Shown one piece after another: positions 44,683 through 53,673 of a stretch of DNA of 64,000 nucleotides. Origin of the DNA: Polaromonas sp. GTDB lineage: Bacteria; Pseudomonadota; Gammaproteobacteria; Burkholderiales; Burkholderiaceae_C. A model generated the notes under the pieces. It did not search any database, was not told the DNA's origin, and saw only the letters and a program-made list of their open reading frames with translations. Location of the stretch: assembly GCF_030689685.1 (NCBI RefSeq), contig NZ_JAUYEY010000022.1, positions 1 to 64,000 on the forward strand. Reading direction: 5' to 3'. The position numbers and the translations under genes were made by a program. Each line of letters starts with the position of its first letter. Position 1 is the stretch's first letter.

Positions 44683-45879
44683 ATGGCAGAAGCAGCAGCA
44701 AGCGGCAAGTCCGGAAAAGTTGTCATCATTAACATCGGCCTGCTGTTGTCGGGCGACATCGACAAACCCATCCTGGATGCCGACACGATTGTGGTCAACG
44801 ACGGCCTCATCGTGGCAGTCGGCAAGTCCAAAGACTGCGACATGGCGCATGCCCAGACCACCATCGACGCGCACCAGACCTGTGTCGCGCCCGGCCTGAT
44901 CGACAGCCATGTGCACCCGGTTTTTGGCGACTGGACGCCGCGCCAAAATCAGATCGGCTGGATCGATTCGACCATGCACGGCGGCGTGACCACCATGATT
45001 TCGGCCGGTGAGGTGCACCTGCCAGGTCGGCCCAAGGACATCGTTGGCCTTAAAGCCCTGGCCATCACCGCGCAGCGCGCGTTTGACAATTTCCGCCCCG
45101 GTGGGGTCAAGGTGCTGGCTGGCGCACCCATCATCGAAAAAGGCATGGTCGAGCAGGACTTCAAGGAGTTGGCCGAGGCCGGCGTGAGCCTGCTTGGCGA
45201 GGTAGGGCTGGGCTCGGTCAAGGCCGGTTACGAGGCCAAAGAGATGGTCGCGTGGGCGCGCAAATACGGCATCCAGAGCACCATCCACACCGGTGGCCCG
45301 TCGATTCCGGGCTCCGGCCTGATCGACAAAGACGTGGTGCTGGAGGCTGATGCCGATGTGATCGGCCACATCAACGGCGGGCACACCTCTTTGTCCGAGA
45401 ACCATGTCTGCGAACTCTGTGAAAAATCCTCGCGCGCGATCGAGATCGTGCACAACGGCAATGAAAAGGTCGCTATTGCTGCCGCCCAGGCTGCGCTACA
45501 GCTGAAATGCCCGCACCGCGTGATTCTGGGCACCGACGGCCCGGCCGGATCGGGCGTGCAGCCCCTGGGCATGTTGCGTCTGATCTCGCTGCTGTCCAGC
45601 CTGGGCAACATCCCGGCCGAACTGGCCTTCTGTTTTGCGACCGGCAACACGGCGCGCATCCGCAAACTCAACTGCGGGCTGATCGAGGTCGGTCGGGATG
45701 CCGATTTTGTCTTTATGGACAAGGCCCAGCACACGGCCGGGCGCGACCTGCTGGACAGCGTGCAGCGCGGCGACATTCCCGGCGTTGGCATGGTGATGAT
45801 TGACGGGCTGGTGCGCTGCGGCCGCAGCCGCAACACGCCCCCTGCCACCACGATTCCCAGTGTGGTGTCCCACGCCTGA
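44683..45879 (+). CDS. ena: Enamidase (tetrahydro-6-oxonicotinate ring-opening amidohydrolase)
   Basis: A 398-residue cyclic amidohydrolase resembling E. barkeri enamidase, which hydrolyses 1,4,5,6-tetrahydro-6-oxonicotinate to 2-formylglutarate and ammonia using a binuclear metal site. Matching segments are LDADTIVVNDGLI, GGVTTMISAGEVHLPGRPKD, GEVGLGSVKAG, HTGGPSIPGSGLI, GDIPGVGMVMIDG and SRNTPPA near the C-terminus. Metal ligands are seen in DSHVHP and HTGG, with a terminal Asp in GTDGPAGSG. Its pairing with hnr specifies the reductive nicotinate route rather than the aerobic maleamate route. Confidence 0.88.
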   Translation: MAEAAASGKSGKVVIINIGLLLSGDIDKPILDADTIVVNDGLIVAVGKSKDCDMAHAQTTIDAHQTCVAPGLIDSHVHPVFGDWTPRQNQIGWIDSTMHGGVTTMISAGEVHLPGRPKDIVGLKALAITAQRAFDNFRPGGVKVLAGAPIIEKGMVEQDFKELAEAGVSLLGEVGLGSVKAGYEAKEMVAWARKYGIQSTIHTGGPSIPGSGLIDKDVVLEADADVIGHINGGHTSLSENHVCELCEKSSRAIEIVHNGNEKVAIAAAQAALQLKCPHRVILGTDGPAGSGVQPLGMLRLISLLSSLGNIPAELAFCFATGNTARIRKLNCGLIEVGRDADFVFMDKAQHTAGRDLLDSVQRGDIPGVGMVMIDGLVRCGRSRNTPPATTIPSVVSHA

Positions 45880-45900
45880 CGCTGGACACCAGCGCTGAAC

Positions 45901-46500
45901 ATGCCGCAAATTCTTTCCCCTACCAAAGATGAACTCTCGGCACTTCAGCCCCTGGACCGTCTGGAGCTCCGCGACATCGTGCTGGTAGCCACCGCGCAGC
46001 AGGCCGACGAGGCGTGGGCCGCCCTGTCGAACAGCCGGGTGCTGGGTTTTGACACCGAATCCAAACCGACTTTTTTTCGTGACCAGGTATCCGAAGGCCC
46101 GCACGTAGTGCAACTGTCGACGCTGCACAAGGCTTGGGTCTTCCAGCTGTTTGATGCGCGCTGCCGGGAAGTGGTCTCGGCCTTGCTGGAATCAGAAACC
46201 GTCATGAAGGTCGGCTTTGGCCTGGCTGGCGACCATACCCAAATTCGCCGTACCCTGGGGGTTGAGCCGCGCAACGTGCTGGATCTGAACGTGGTGTTTC
46301 GAAAACAAGGCTACGTGAAAGAGCTCGGCATACGCGGTGCCGTGGCGGTGCTTTTCAACCGGTGTTTTCTGAAGTCCAGAAAAGCCACCACCTCAAATTG
46401 GGCCAACCGGCAGCTCTCCGAAAGCCAATTGATCTATGCGGCCAACGACGCCTGGGCCGCCATCCTGGTATTTGATGCCCTGGATTTGCCGCCCGCCTGA
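45901..46500 (+). CDS. RNase D-like 3'-5' exonuclease domain protein
   Basis: A 199-residue protein made of a single DEDD exonuclease domain. GFDTESKP gives the first Asp-x-Glu pair, DLNVVFRKQG the second Asp, and YAANDAWAAILVFDAL the final Tyr-x3-Asp (DEDDy). It lacks the HRDC domains of RNase D and so belongs to the small single-domain group. It starts 21 bases after ena on the same strand but has no clear link to nicotinate catabolism. Confidence 0.85.
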   Translation: MPQILSPTKDELSALQPLDRLELRDIVLVATAQQADEAWAALSNSRVLGFDTESKPTFFRDQVSEGPHVVQLSTLHKAWVFQLFDARCREVVSALLESETVMKVGFGLAGDHTQIRRTLGVEPRNVLDLNVVFRKQGYVKELGIRGAVAVLFNRCFLKSRKATTSNWANRQLSESQLIYAANDAWAAILVFDALDLPPA

Positions 46501-46588
46501 GAGCTGTCAGTCCAGGCCAAAACGCTGCTTGAAAGCTGCGCAAAAAGGGTGCGTTGCCGCTGATGCTCAAGCTCAGCACATGCCAGGC

Positions 46589-46936
46589 TCAATCGTCCGC
46601 GTCCTGCGTATTCGCGTCGCCGCCGGCGCTGCCCTCATCGCCCAGCGGACGGGGGCGCTGCGTGCGCCGGCCTTCTTTGGCCAGCATCTCAAGGTAGAAC
46701 GCGGCTGCACCGTCTTTGGCGGCCGTGTCCACCAGCGGCAGGATGGTCGCGAAATGCACCACCGCTGCCGTGTCTTCGCTGCTGCCGAAGCGGCAGTCAA
46801 AGTCCCAGAAGTCCACGCCCTCTGGCAACGGCACGCGGCGCTGCCTTTTGACGTATTTACGGATGTCGTGCTTGACCGCATCCAGCACGCGGTCGCGGTT
46901 TTTGCCTTCGATATTTAACTTGAATGTCTTTTTCAC
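46589..46936 (-). CDS. Conserved hypothetical protein (DUF6172-like)
   Basis: A 115-residue protein with a GTG start at 46936: a basic N-terminal half (MKKTFKLNIEGKNRDRVLDA, then KYVKRQRRVPLPEG), a WDFDCRFG segment and an acidic, disordered-looking C-terminal tail. I associate it from memory with DUF6172. It may bind nucleic acid judging by charge, but no function is known. Its stop lies 88 bases past the exonuclease stop, so the two genes converge. Confidence 0.7.
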   Translation of the reverse strand: MKKTFKLNIEGKNRDRVLDAVKHDIRKYVKRQRRVPLPEGVDFWDFDCRFGSSEDTAAVVHFATILPLVDTAAKDGAAAFYLEMLAKEGRRTQRPRPLGDEGSAGGDANTQDADD

Positions 46937-47091
46937 GGATACTTTAAAGTCGGTCGGTGCCCGGCCCCTGAAAAAAGCCGGATTGCCATCCGTCGATTAT
47001 GCGGCTTGCCCTGCAGAGCGCCGGGCTGGGCGGCTTAAACTGGGTGTTTGCAGGGCGCGTCCGTCCTTGCCACCTCTCAAAAGCCCTGTTC

Positions 47092-48360
47092 ATGCCATTT
47101 ACCTCCCTGGGCTTGTCCCCCGCCCTGCTGCGCGCCGTCAGCGCCCGGGCGTTCCTGACCCCTACCGCCATCCAGGCGGCCGCCATTCCGGCCGTGCTGC
47201 AGGGCCGCGATGTGCTGGCCTCGGCGCAGACCGGGTCCGGCAAAACCGCTGCCTTCGCGCTGCCGCTGCTGCAGTTGCTGCAGCAGGCGCCTACCGAAAA
47301 ACCACGCCGTGTGCGCCTACTGGTGCTGGTGCCCACGCGGGAACTGGCCGCGCAGGTCGGTGAAGAGATCCGCAGCCTGGGCCAGCACTTGCCGCCGGCG
47401 CTGAAGGTTGCCATTGTTTTCGGCGGCGTGTCCATTAATCCGCAGATGATGAATTTGCGCGGCGGCGCCGACATCGTGGTGGCGACGCCGGGCCGGCTGC
47501 TGGACCTGACCGAGCACAACGCGGTGGTGCTCTCGGGCGTGGCGGCGCTGGTGCTCGACGAAGCCGACCGCCTGCTGGACCTCGGCTTTGCCGACGAACT
47601 CAGCCGCATCCTTGCGCTGCTGCCGACACAGCGGCAAAACTTATTCTTCTCGGCGACCTTTCCGCCGGCCGTGCAGGCGCTGGCAAACCAGTTGTTGCGC
47701 GAGCCCATACATATTGATGCGCCGGCCGAACCCGAGGGCGAGCCCGACATCACTCAGCGCGCGATCGCGGTGGACCCGGGTCGGCGCACGCAGTTGCTGC
47801 GGCACTTGATCACGCACCACGCCTGGCGCCGGGTGCTGGTGTTTGTCGCCACCAAACACGCCGCCGAAATCGTTGCCGACAAATTGCGCAAGGCCAGGAT
47901 TTATGCAGAGCCCTTCCATGGCGAACTGAGCCAGGGCAAACGCACCCAGGTGCTGGCCGATTTCAAGGCCTCGCGAGTCAAGGTGGTGGTCGCCACCGAT
48001 GTGGCTTCGCGCGGCATTGACATTGCGCAATTGCCGGTGGTGGTGAACTATGACCTGCCGCGCTCGGCCCAGACCTATATCCACCGCATCGGCCGCACCG
48101 GGCGCGCCAGTGCAAGTGGCCTGGCGGTGAGTTTTGTCAGCGCCGACACCGAAGCACATTTTCGGCTGATCGAAAAACACCAGGGCGTCAGCCTGCCGCT
48201 GGAGCAGGTCGAAGGCTTCGCGCCGCTGCAAACCGCCCCCAATGTGGCGCCCTCCGACAGCGATGCCCCTTCCAAGGGCGGCATCAAGGGCAAACGCCCG
48301 AGCAAAAAGGACAAGCTGCGCGCTGCGGCAGCCGCCGCAGGCGACAGCCAGGGCGACTGA
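47092..48360 (+). CDS. DEAD-box ATP-dependent RNA helicase (RhlE-like)
   Basis: A cytosolic RNA-unwinding ATPase of 422 residues. Motifs in order: FxxxxL Q-motif region (LTPTAIQAAAIP), AQTGSGKT (Walker A), PTRELAAQ, GG, TPGRLLD, DEAD in LVLDEADRLL, SAT in FFSATFPP, then ATDVASRGIDI and HRIGRTGRA in domain 2. The C-terminal 50 residues are Lys/Ala-rich and probably disordered. ATG 47092 fits the family start. Overall pattern fits the RhlE group, active in ribosome assembly or RNA decay. Confidence 0.9.
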   Translation: MPFTSLGLSPALLRAVSARAFLTPTAIQAAAIPAVLQGRDVLASAQTGSGKTAAFALPLLQLLQQAPTEKPRRVRLLVLVPTRELAAQVGEEIRSLGQHLPPALKVAIVFGGVSINPQMMNLRGGADIVVATPGRLLDLTEHNAVVLSGVAALVLDEADRLLDLGFADELSRILALLPTQRQNLFFSATFPPAVQALANQLLREPIHIDAPAEPEGEPDITQRAIAVDPGRRTQLLRHLITHHAWRRVLVFVATKHAAEIVADKLRKARIYAEPFHGELSQGKRTQVLADFKASRVKVVVATDVASRGIDIAQLPVVVNYDLPRSAQTYIHRIGRTGRASASGLAVSFVSADTEAHFRLIEKHQGVSLPLEQVEGFAPLQTAPNVAPSDSDAPSKGGIKGKRPSKKDKLRAAAAAAGDSQGD

Positions 48361-48372
48361 GCGCCGGTCCGC

Positions 48373-48618
48373 TCAGTCGCTGGCAGCCACCCGCGCATTG
48401 ACGCTGGTGATTGCATACCCTTTTTCGCTGATCTGCCGCTCCAGCCCGGCAATCGCGTATTTGTCCATTTGCTCGGCCCGGGCCCCGCCTTCCAGCCCGC
48501 GTGCCTCGGTCTCCCAGTCGGTGTTGGTGGCTTCCTCGGGAATCAGCCGGCCCTCGGGCACAGCCAGATAAGAATAACGGTGCCCCGATTCGGCACGGCG
48601 GTAAATATCCACTCGCAT
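48373..48618 (-). CDS. Small conserved hypothetical protein (DUF6139-like)
   Basis: An 81-residue soluble protein starting MRVDIYRRAESGHRYSYLAV. AGGAG lies six bases before ATG 48618, which decides for this start over one nine codons upstream. I associate it from memory with DUF6139 of Burkholderiales; no role is known. It converges on the helicase gene, 12 bases apart. Confidence 0.7.
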   Translation of the reverse strand: MRVDIYRRAESGHRYSYLAVPEGRLIPEEATNTDWETEARGLEGGARAEQMDKYAIAGLERQISEKGYAITSVNARVAASD

Positions 48619-48742
48619 GCTTGCTCCTTTGCGCTTGCTGGACATGCTACCTTAGCGCAGTGTCAGGGCGACGCTGTAGGAGAAACCCGCATTCGAAATT
48701 TACCGACCAGACAGGGCCGTAGTTTCTGGCCAACATTGCTCC

Positions 48743-48803
48743 GTTTTTGATAGCTAATTACGCTTACTGGGTATGGGCTGAAGGCCTATTTTGCTCTTAA
48801 ATC
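48743..48803 (+). repeat. Dispersed repeat, family B
   Basis: TTTTTGATAGCTAATTACGC, a variable middle, then GGGCTGAAGGCCTATTTTGC and CTTAAATCC. It fills part of the 316-base gap between the DUF6139-like gene and the SDR gene, which otherwise shows no coding sequence. Confidence 0.7.
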
Positions 48804-48934
48804 CCACAGAACACATCTTTGGGGCCGACCGCCCCGGCACCCCAGACACGCAGGTGACCCAATGGCGCGGCCAGCCACGCTAAGCTGCAACGCATCGGGC
48901 CGCCATCCGGCCTTCCACGACAAGGAACACATCC

Positions 48935-49699
48935 ATGAAAGATCTTTTCTCCCTCCAGGGCCGCACCGCGCTGATCACCGGTGGTTCGCGCGGCATCGGC
49001 CGCATGATTGCTGCGGGTTTTCTGGCGCAGGGCGCGCGCGTTTACATCTCGGCACGTAAAGCCGCCGCCTGCGACCAGACCGCGAAAGAGCTCTCCAGCC
49101 AGGGCCACTGCGTCTCGCTGCCGGCCGACGTGTCCACGCCGGAAGGTATCGCCGGACTGGTCGCCGCGTTTTCGGCTCACGAAAGCCAACTCGACATCCT
49201 GGTCAACAACGCCGGCGCGGCCTGGGGCGCGCCGTTTGACGACTTTCCGGAAAGTGGCTGGGACAAGGTGGTGGACCTGAACCTCAAGACGCCCTTCTTC
49301 CTGACCCAGGCGCTGGCCCCGCTGCTGCGCAAGGCGGCAGCGCAGCGGCCCGCCAAGGTCATCAACATCGCCTCTATCGACGGCATTTCGGTCAACCCCT
49401 TGGAAACCTATTCCTATGCGGCGAGCAAGGCCGGCCTGATCCAGCTAACGCGACGCATGGCGCTGCGCCTGATCGAGGACAACATCGTGGTGACGGCCAT
49501 CGCGCCGGGGGCTTTTGCCTCTGACATGAACAAGGATGCGCGCGACCATGGCGAGGCCGTCGCTGCCCGTGTGCCCGCAGGGCGTGTCGGCGAGGACGCC
49601 GACATGGCCGGCGCAGCGATTTACCTGGCTTCGCGCGCCGGCGACTATGTGGTCGGCTCCACGCTGGTGGTCGACGGCGGCGTGACGCACGCGCGCTGA
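48935..49699 (+). CDS. Short-chain dehydrogenase/reductase
   Basis: A 254-residue NAD(P)-dependent oxidoreductase of the classical SDR type. The cofactor motif is TGGSRGIG, NNAGAAWG follows, the catalytic Ser lies in NIASIDG, and Tyr-x3-Lys in YSYAASKAG. It resembles RhlG-type 3-oxoacyl reductases in length and in the segment GISVNPLETYSYAASK, but the substrate is not certain. It is transcribed alone, upstream of the second HAAT transporter operon. Confidence 0.88.
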   Translation: MKDLFSLQGRTALITGGSRGIGRMIAAGFLAQGARVYISARKAAACDQTAKELSSQGHCVSLPADVSTPEGIAGLVAAFSAHESQLDILVNNAGAAWGAPFDDFPESGWDKVVDLNLKTPFFLTQALAPLLRKAAAQRPAKVINIASIDGISVNPLETYSYAASKAGLIQLTRRMALRLIEDNIVVTAIAPGAFASDMNKDARDHGEAVAARVPAGRVGEDADMAGAAIYLASRAGDYVVGSTLVVDGGVTHAR

Positions 49700-50034
49700 A
49701 CAGCCGGCCCGCCGCGGCCCTGAGACAGCCCCGACCCGGAACCTCGCCTCGCTCCTGTTAAGGAGCCAGAGCCTTGAATTCCCGGAATCATCCCGGTCGC
49801 TGTTGCTGTTGCTGTTGTTGCCGACAAAAGGCTGACAGCCAAAGCACCGCCTGCACCGCCCACCGCAGAACCGGCCCATGGCCGCAGGGAGGCGTTGCCA
49901 ACCCCTGGCCAGGGCACACAGCAGGTAAAACTACCTAAGTCCTAACCCGCTACTGCGGCACAGGGCAACTCGTTAGCATCCCTTGTAGCGGGCCTTTGCG
50001 CCTGTCAATTCATCCCATACAGCCGGAGAGCAAT
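49700..50034. other. Intergenic region with a short trinucleotide repeat
   Basis: A run of GTT/GCT triplets (TGCTGTTGCTGTTGTTG, about 49804-49820) interrupts GC-rich sequence. No coding sequence is supported. The last part carries the ribosome-binding site GGAGAG for the next operon and presumably its promoter. Confidence 0.5.
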
Positions 50035-50811
50035 TTGTCAGCGGAGTTCATTCTTGAGACGCGGGGGTTGACCAAGGAATTCAAGGGTTTCGTGGCCGTC
50101 AACCAGGTGGACCTGAAGGTTCAGCGTGGCCACATCCACGCGCTGATCGGCCCCAATGGCGCGGGCAAAACCACCGTTTTCAACCTCCTGACCAAATTTC
50201 TGCGCCCGACCGCGGGTACCATCTTGTTCAACGGCATCGATATCACGACCGAAAAGCCGGCGCAAACGGCGCGCCGCGGCATCATCCGCTCGTTCCAGAT
50301 TTCGGCCACCTTCCCGCACCTGACCGTGCTCGAGAACGTACGCATCGGGCTGCAGCGCGGGCTCGGTACCTCGTTTCACTTCTGGAAGTCCGAACGCACG
50401 CTGGATCAACTGACGCCGCAGGCCATGGAACTGCTGGAAACGGTGGGCTTGACCGAGTTCGCCGACCTGGTGGCGGTCGAACTGCCGTACGGCCGCAAGC
50501 GCGCGCTGGAGATCGCCACCACGTTGGCGATGGAGCCCGAACTGATGCTGCTCGACGAACCCACGGCCGGCATGGGGCACGAGGACGTCGATCGCGTCAT
50601 GCACCTGATCAAGAAGGTCGCCGCCAATCGCACCGTACTGATGGTTGAACACAACATGAACGTCGTATCGACGATCGCCGACACGATCAGCGTGCTGCAG
50701 CGCGGCCAGGTGATCGCCGAAGGCGCCTACGACACCGTGTCCACCAACCCGCTGGTGCTCGAGGCCTACATGGGCAGCGCTGAAACCGAACTGCAGGGCG
50801 CACATGGCTAG
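50035..50811 (+). CDS. HAAT-type ABC transporter ATPase, LivG family (second operon)
   Basis: A 258-residue ATPase that starts a five-gene importer operon. Walker A is GPNGAGKTT, signature-like LPYGRKRALEIA and Walker B LLDEPTAGMGHED. I start at TTG 50035 because GGAGAG lies three bases before it; another TTG at 49996 lacks such a site. It overlaps the next ATPase gene by eight bases. The operon order (G, F, K, H, M) differs from the first transporter in this window, and the permeases are separate genes. Confidence 0.88.
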   Translation: MSAEFILETRGLTKEFKGFVAVNQVDLKVQRGHIHALIGPNGAGKTTVFNLLTKFLRPTAGTILFNGIDITTEKPAQTARRGIIRSFQISATFPHLTVLENVRIGLQRGLGTSFHFWKSERTLDQLTPQAMELLETVGLTEFADLVAVELPYGRKRALEIATTLAMEPELMLLDEPTAGMGHEDVDRVMHLIKKVAANRTVLMVEHNMNVVSTIADTISVLQRGQVIAEGAYDTVSTNPLVLEAYMGSAETELQGAHG

Positions 50812-51511
50812 CACAGAGTACCTGCGCATCAGCGACTTGCACGCCTTTTACGGCGAGTCGCACATCCTGCACGGGGTCGACCTGACCGTGAACCGCGGCG
50901 AGGTGGTCACCCTGCTCGGGCGCAACGGCGCCGGGCGCACGACGACGCTCAAGGCCATTCTTGGTTTGGTCGGTCGTCGCACCGGCTCGATCATGATTGA
51001 CGGTGTCGAGGCGATTAACCTGCCGCCCCACCGGATTGCCCGGCTCGGTATCGGCTTCTGTCCCGAAGAACGCGGCATCTTCGCCAGCCTGACGTGCGAG
51101 GAGAACCTGCTGCTGCCGCCGGAAGTGGCCAGCGGCGGGATGGGCCTCGACGAGATCTATTCGATCTTCCCCAACCTGCACGAGCGCCGCGCCAGCCCGG
51201 GCACGCGCCTGTCGGGCGGCGAGCAGCAGATGCTGGCGGTGGCGCGTATCCTGCGCAGCGGCGCCCGCTTGCTGCTGCTGGATGAGATTTCGGAGGGCCT
51301 CGCGCCGGTGATCGTGCAGGTGCTGGCGCGCACCATCCGGATGCTGCGCGAGAAGGGGCTGACCATCATCATGGTCGAACAGAACTTCCGCTTCGCAGCG
51401 CCGCTGGCCGACCGCTTCTATGTGATGGAGCATGGCCGCATCGTCCAGGGCTTTACCGCAGCCGAACTCGAGGCCAAGACGGGCATGCTGCACGAGTATC
51501 TTGGCATTTGA
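50804..51511 (+). CDS. HAAT-type ABC transporter ATPase, LivF family, with altered Walker A
   Basis: A 235-residue ATPase with all LivF landmarks except one. Walker A reads GRNGAGRTT (residues 39-47), so the ATP-binding lysine is Arg45. The signature LSGGEQQML and Walker B LLLDEISEGLAP are intact, although the usual Pro after Asp-Glu is Ile. The D-loop and H-loop regions look normal. Arg here usually weakens or abolishes hydrolysis. The complex might then rely on the LivG site. The gene shows no other sign of decay. Confidence 0.88.
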   Translation: MASTEYLRISDLHAFYGESHILHGVDLTVNRGEVVTLLGRNGAGRTTTLKAILGLVGRRTGSIMIDGVEAINLPPHRIARLGIGFCPEERGIFASLTCEENLLLPPEVASGGMGLDEIYSIFPNLHERRASPGTRLSGGEQQMLAVARILRSGARLLLLDEISEGLAPVIVQVLARTIRMLREKGLTIIMVEQNFRFAAPLADRFYVMEHGRIVQGFTAAELEAKTGMLHEYLGI

Positions 51512-51555
51512 TTCCCCCTTTTCCACCCCATGACCCTGCAAATTAAGGAGACAAT

Positions 51556-52770
51556 ATGAAACGCAAACTCTTATCGGCCCTGGTATCGGCCGCCTTCGTG
51601 CTTGGCACCGGTGCCGCCCAGGCGCAGATCTCGGATGGCGTGATCAAGATCGGCGTGCTGAACGACATGTCGGGCCTGTACGCGGATCTGTCCGGCATGG
51701 GTTCGGTGCTTGCCGCCCGCCTGGCGGTTGAAGATTTCGGTGCCGCGGCCAAAGGCATGAAGGTCGAAATCGTCTCGGCCGACCACCAGAACAAGCCCGA
51801 CGTCGGCTCCAGCATCACGCGCCAGTGGTACGACGTGGACAAGGTGGACGTGATCGTCGATGTGCCGACATCGAGCGTCGCCCTCGCGGTCAACCAGATC
51901 ACGCGCGACAAGGGCAAGGCCTTCCTGGCCTCGGGCCCGGCGACATCCGATTTGACCGGCAAGGCCTGCTCGCCAAACACGATCCACTGGACCTACGACA
52001 CCTGGATGCTGGCCAACGGCACCGGCAGCGCGATTGTGAAGACCGGCGGTGACTCCTGGTTCTTCCTCACGGCCGACTATGCGTTCGGCCACGCGCTGGA
52101 ACGCGACACCGAGGCGGTGGTGCTGAAAAGCGGCGGCAAGGTACTCGGCAAGGTGCGCACCCCGTTCCCCAGCACAGACTTTTCGTCGTTCCTGCTGCAG
52201 GCGCAGGCCTCGAAGGCGAAGGTCATCGGTCTGGCGAATGCCGGCGGCGACACCGTCGCCTCCATCAAGCAGGCCGCCGAGTTCGGCATCGTCAAGGGCG
52301 GCCAGAATCTGGCCGGCCTGCTGGTGTTCCTGATCGACGTCCGTGCGCTCGGACTGCCCACCGCGCAGGGCCTGATCTTCACCGAGACCTTCTACTGGGA
52401 TCTGAACGACCAGACCCGCGCCTTCACCAAGCGCTTCTCGGCGCAAGCGCCGCGCAACAACTACCCGACCATGGTCCATGCCGGCGTGTACTCCTCAGTG
52501 CTGCATTATCTGAAGGCGATCGAAGCGATCAAGACCGACGACGGCACCAAAGTGATCGAGCAAATGAAGAAGATGCCGACCGACGACCCACTGTTCGGCA
52601 AAGGCTCGATCCGCGCCGACGGCCGCAAGCTTCACCCGGCCTACCTGGTCGAGGCCAAGAAGCCGGCCGAATCGAAGGGGCCGTGGGACCTGCACAAGAT
52701 CCGCGCCACGATACCGGCAGATCAGGCGTTCCGCCCGATGGCTGACGGCGGCTGCCCGCTGGTGAAGTAA
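51556..52770 (+). CDS. Periplasmic binding protein of the second HAAT-type importer
   Basis: A 404-residue peripla_BP_6 receptor with a clear Sec signal peptide (cleavage near GAAQAQ). It is followed by IKIGVLNDMSGLYADLSGMG and ADHQNKPDVGSS. An AAGGAG site stands ahead of the ATG. The C-terminal part has Cys residues in ADGGCPLVK. Many members of this group bind aromatic acids or short-chain amides rather than amino acids. The ligand cannot be told here, as the operon lacks catabolic genes. Confidence 0.9.
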   Translation: MKRKLLSALVSAAFVLGTGAAQAQISDGVIKIGVLNDMSGLYADLSGMGSVLAARLAVEDFGAAAKGMKVEIVSADHQNKPDVGSSITRQWYDVDKVDVIVDVPTSSVALAVNQITRDKGKAFLASGPATSDLTGKACSPNTIHWTYDTWMLANGTGSAIVKTGGDSWFFLTADYAFGHALERDTEAVVLKSGGKVLGKVRTPFPSTDFSSFLLQAQASKAKVIGLANAGGDTVASIKQAAEFGIVKGGQNLAGLLVFLIDVRALGLPTAQGLIFTETFYWDLNDQTRAFTKRFSAQAPRNNYPTMVHAGVYSSVLHYLKAIEAIKTDDGTKVIEQMKKMPTDDPLFGKGSIRADGRKLHPAYLVEAKKPAESKGPWDLHKIRATIPADQAFRPMADGGCPLVK

Positions 52771-52783
52771 GGCAACGTCCGAC

Positions 52784-53668
52784 ATGGAAATCTTCGGCAT
52801 CTCGACCCAGGCCTTGTTCGGCCAGTTGCTGATCGGGCTGGGCAACGGCTCGTTCTACGCGCTGCTGTCGCTCGGCCTGGCGGTGATCTTCGGGCTGCTG
52901 AATATTATCAACTTCACGCACGGCGCCCAGTACATGATGGGCGCGTTCGTTGCATACATCCTGCTGAACCGGTTCGGCATCGGTTACTGGTGGTCGCTGG
53001 CGATCGCGCCTGTCGTGGTCGGCGCCACCGGCGTACTGATCGAGCGCACCATGCTCGCGCGCCTGTACAAGCTCGACCACCTGTACGGCCTGCTGCTGAC
53101 CTTCGGCCTGGCACTGATCATCCAGGGGCTGTTCCGTAACGAGTTCGGTTCCGCTGGCCTTCCTTACCAAATCCCGGCACAACTTACCGGTGCGCAGAAC
53201 CTGGGTTTCATGTTCATGCCGAACTACCGGGCCTGGGTGGTCGTCGCCTCGCTGGTCGTGTGCCTGTCGACCTGGTACGTGATCGAGCGCACCAAACTGG
53301 GCTCCTACCTGCGCGCGGCCACCGAAAACCCGCAACTGGTACAGGCCTTCGGCATCAACGTGCCGCGCATGATCACGCTGACCTACGGCTTCGGCGTCGG
53401 CCTGGCGGGGCTGGCCGGGGTGATGGCAGCGCCAATCTATCAGGTCAGCCCGCAGATGGGCGCCGATCTGATCATCGTCGTCTTCGCGGTGGTGGTGATC
53501 GGCGGCATGGGCTCGATCATGGGCTCGATCGTGACCGGCTTCGGTCTGGGTTTGATCGAAGGCTTGACCAAGGTGTTCTATCCCGAGGCGTCGAACACCG
53601 TGATCTTCATCATCATGGCCATTGTCCTGCTGGTCAAACCAGCCGGGTTGTTCGGAACACAGAAGTGA
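52784..53668 (+). CDS. HAAT-type permease, LivH family
   Basis: An inner-membrane protein of 294 residues with about eight hydrophobic helices. The LivH motif INFTHGAQYMMGAF lies near residue 45 and the conserved VVVIGGMGSIMGSIV loop near 240. It starts 13 bases after the receptor gene. The LivM-type gene follows within six bases of its stop. Confidence 0.9.
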   Translation: MEIFGISTQALFGQLLIGLGNGSFYALLSLGLAVIFGLLNIINFTHGAQYMMGAFVAYILLNRFGIGYWWSLAIAPVVVGATGVLIERTMLARLYKLDHLYGLLLTFGLALIIQGLFRNEFGSAGLPYQIPAQLTGAQNLGFMFMPNYRAWVVVASLVVCLSTWYVIERTKLGSYLRAATENPQLVQAFGINVPRMITLTYGFGVGLAGLAGVMAAPIYQVSPQMGADLIIVVFAVVVIGGMGSIMGSIVTGFGLGLIEGLTKVFYPEASNTVIFIIMAIVLLVKPAGLFGTQK

Positions 53669-53673
53669 CGCAG

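Noticed and set aside
44683-45879. Reading the amidohydrolase as a dihydroorotase or hydantoinase
   Set aside because: The segments GGVTTMISAGEVHLPGRPKD and SRNTPPA and the neighbouring hnr fit enamidase better than those families.
49804-49820. GTT/GCT repeat as a possible phase-variation tract
   Set aside because: It is short, imperfect and not within a gene or clearly within a promoter spacer.
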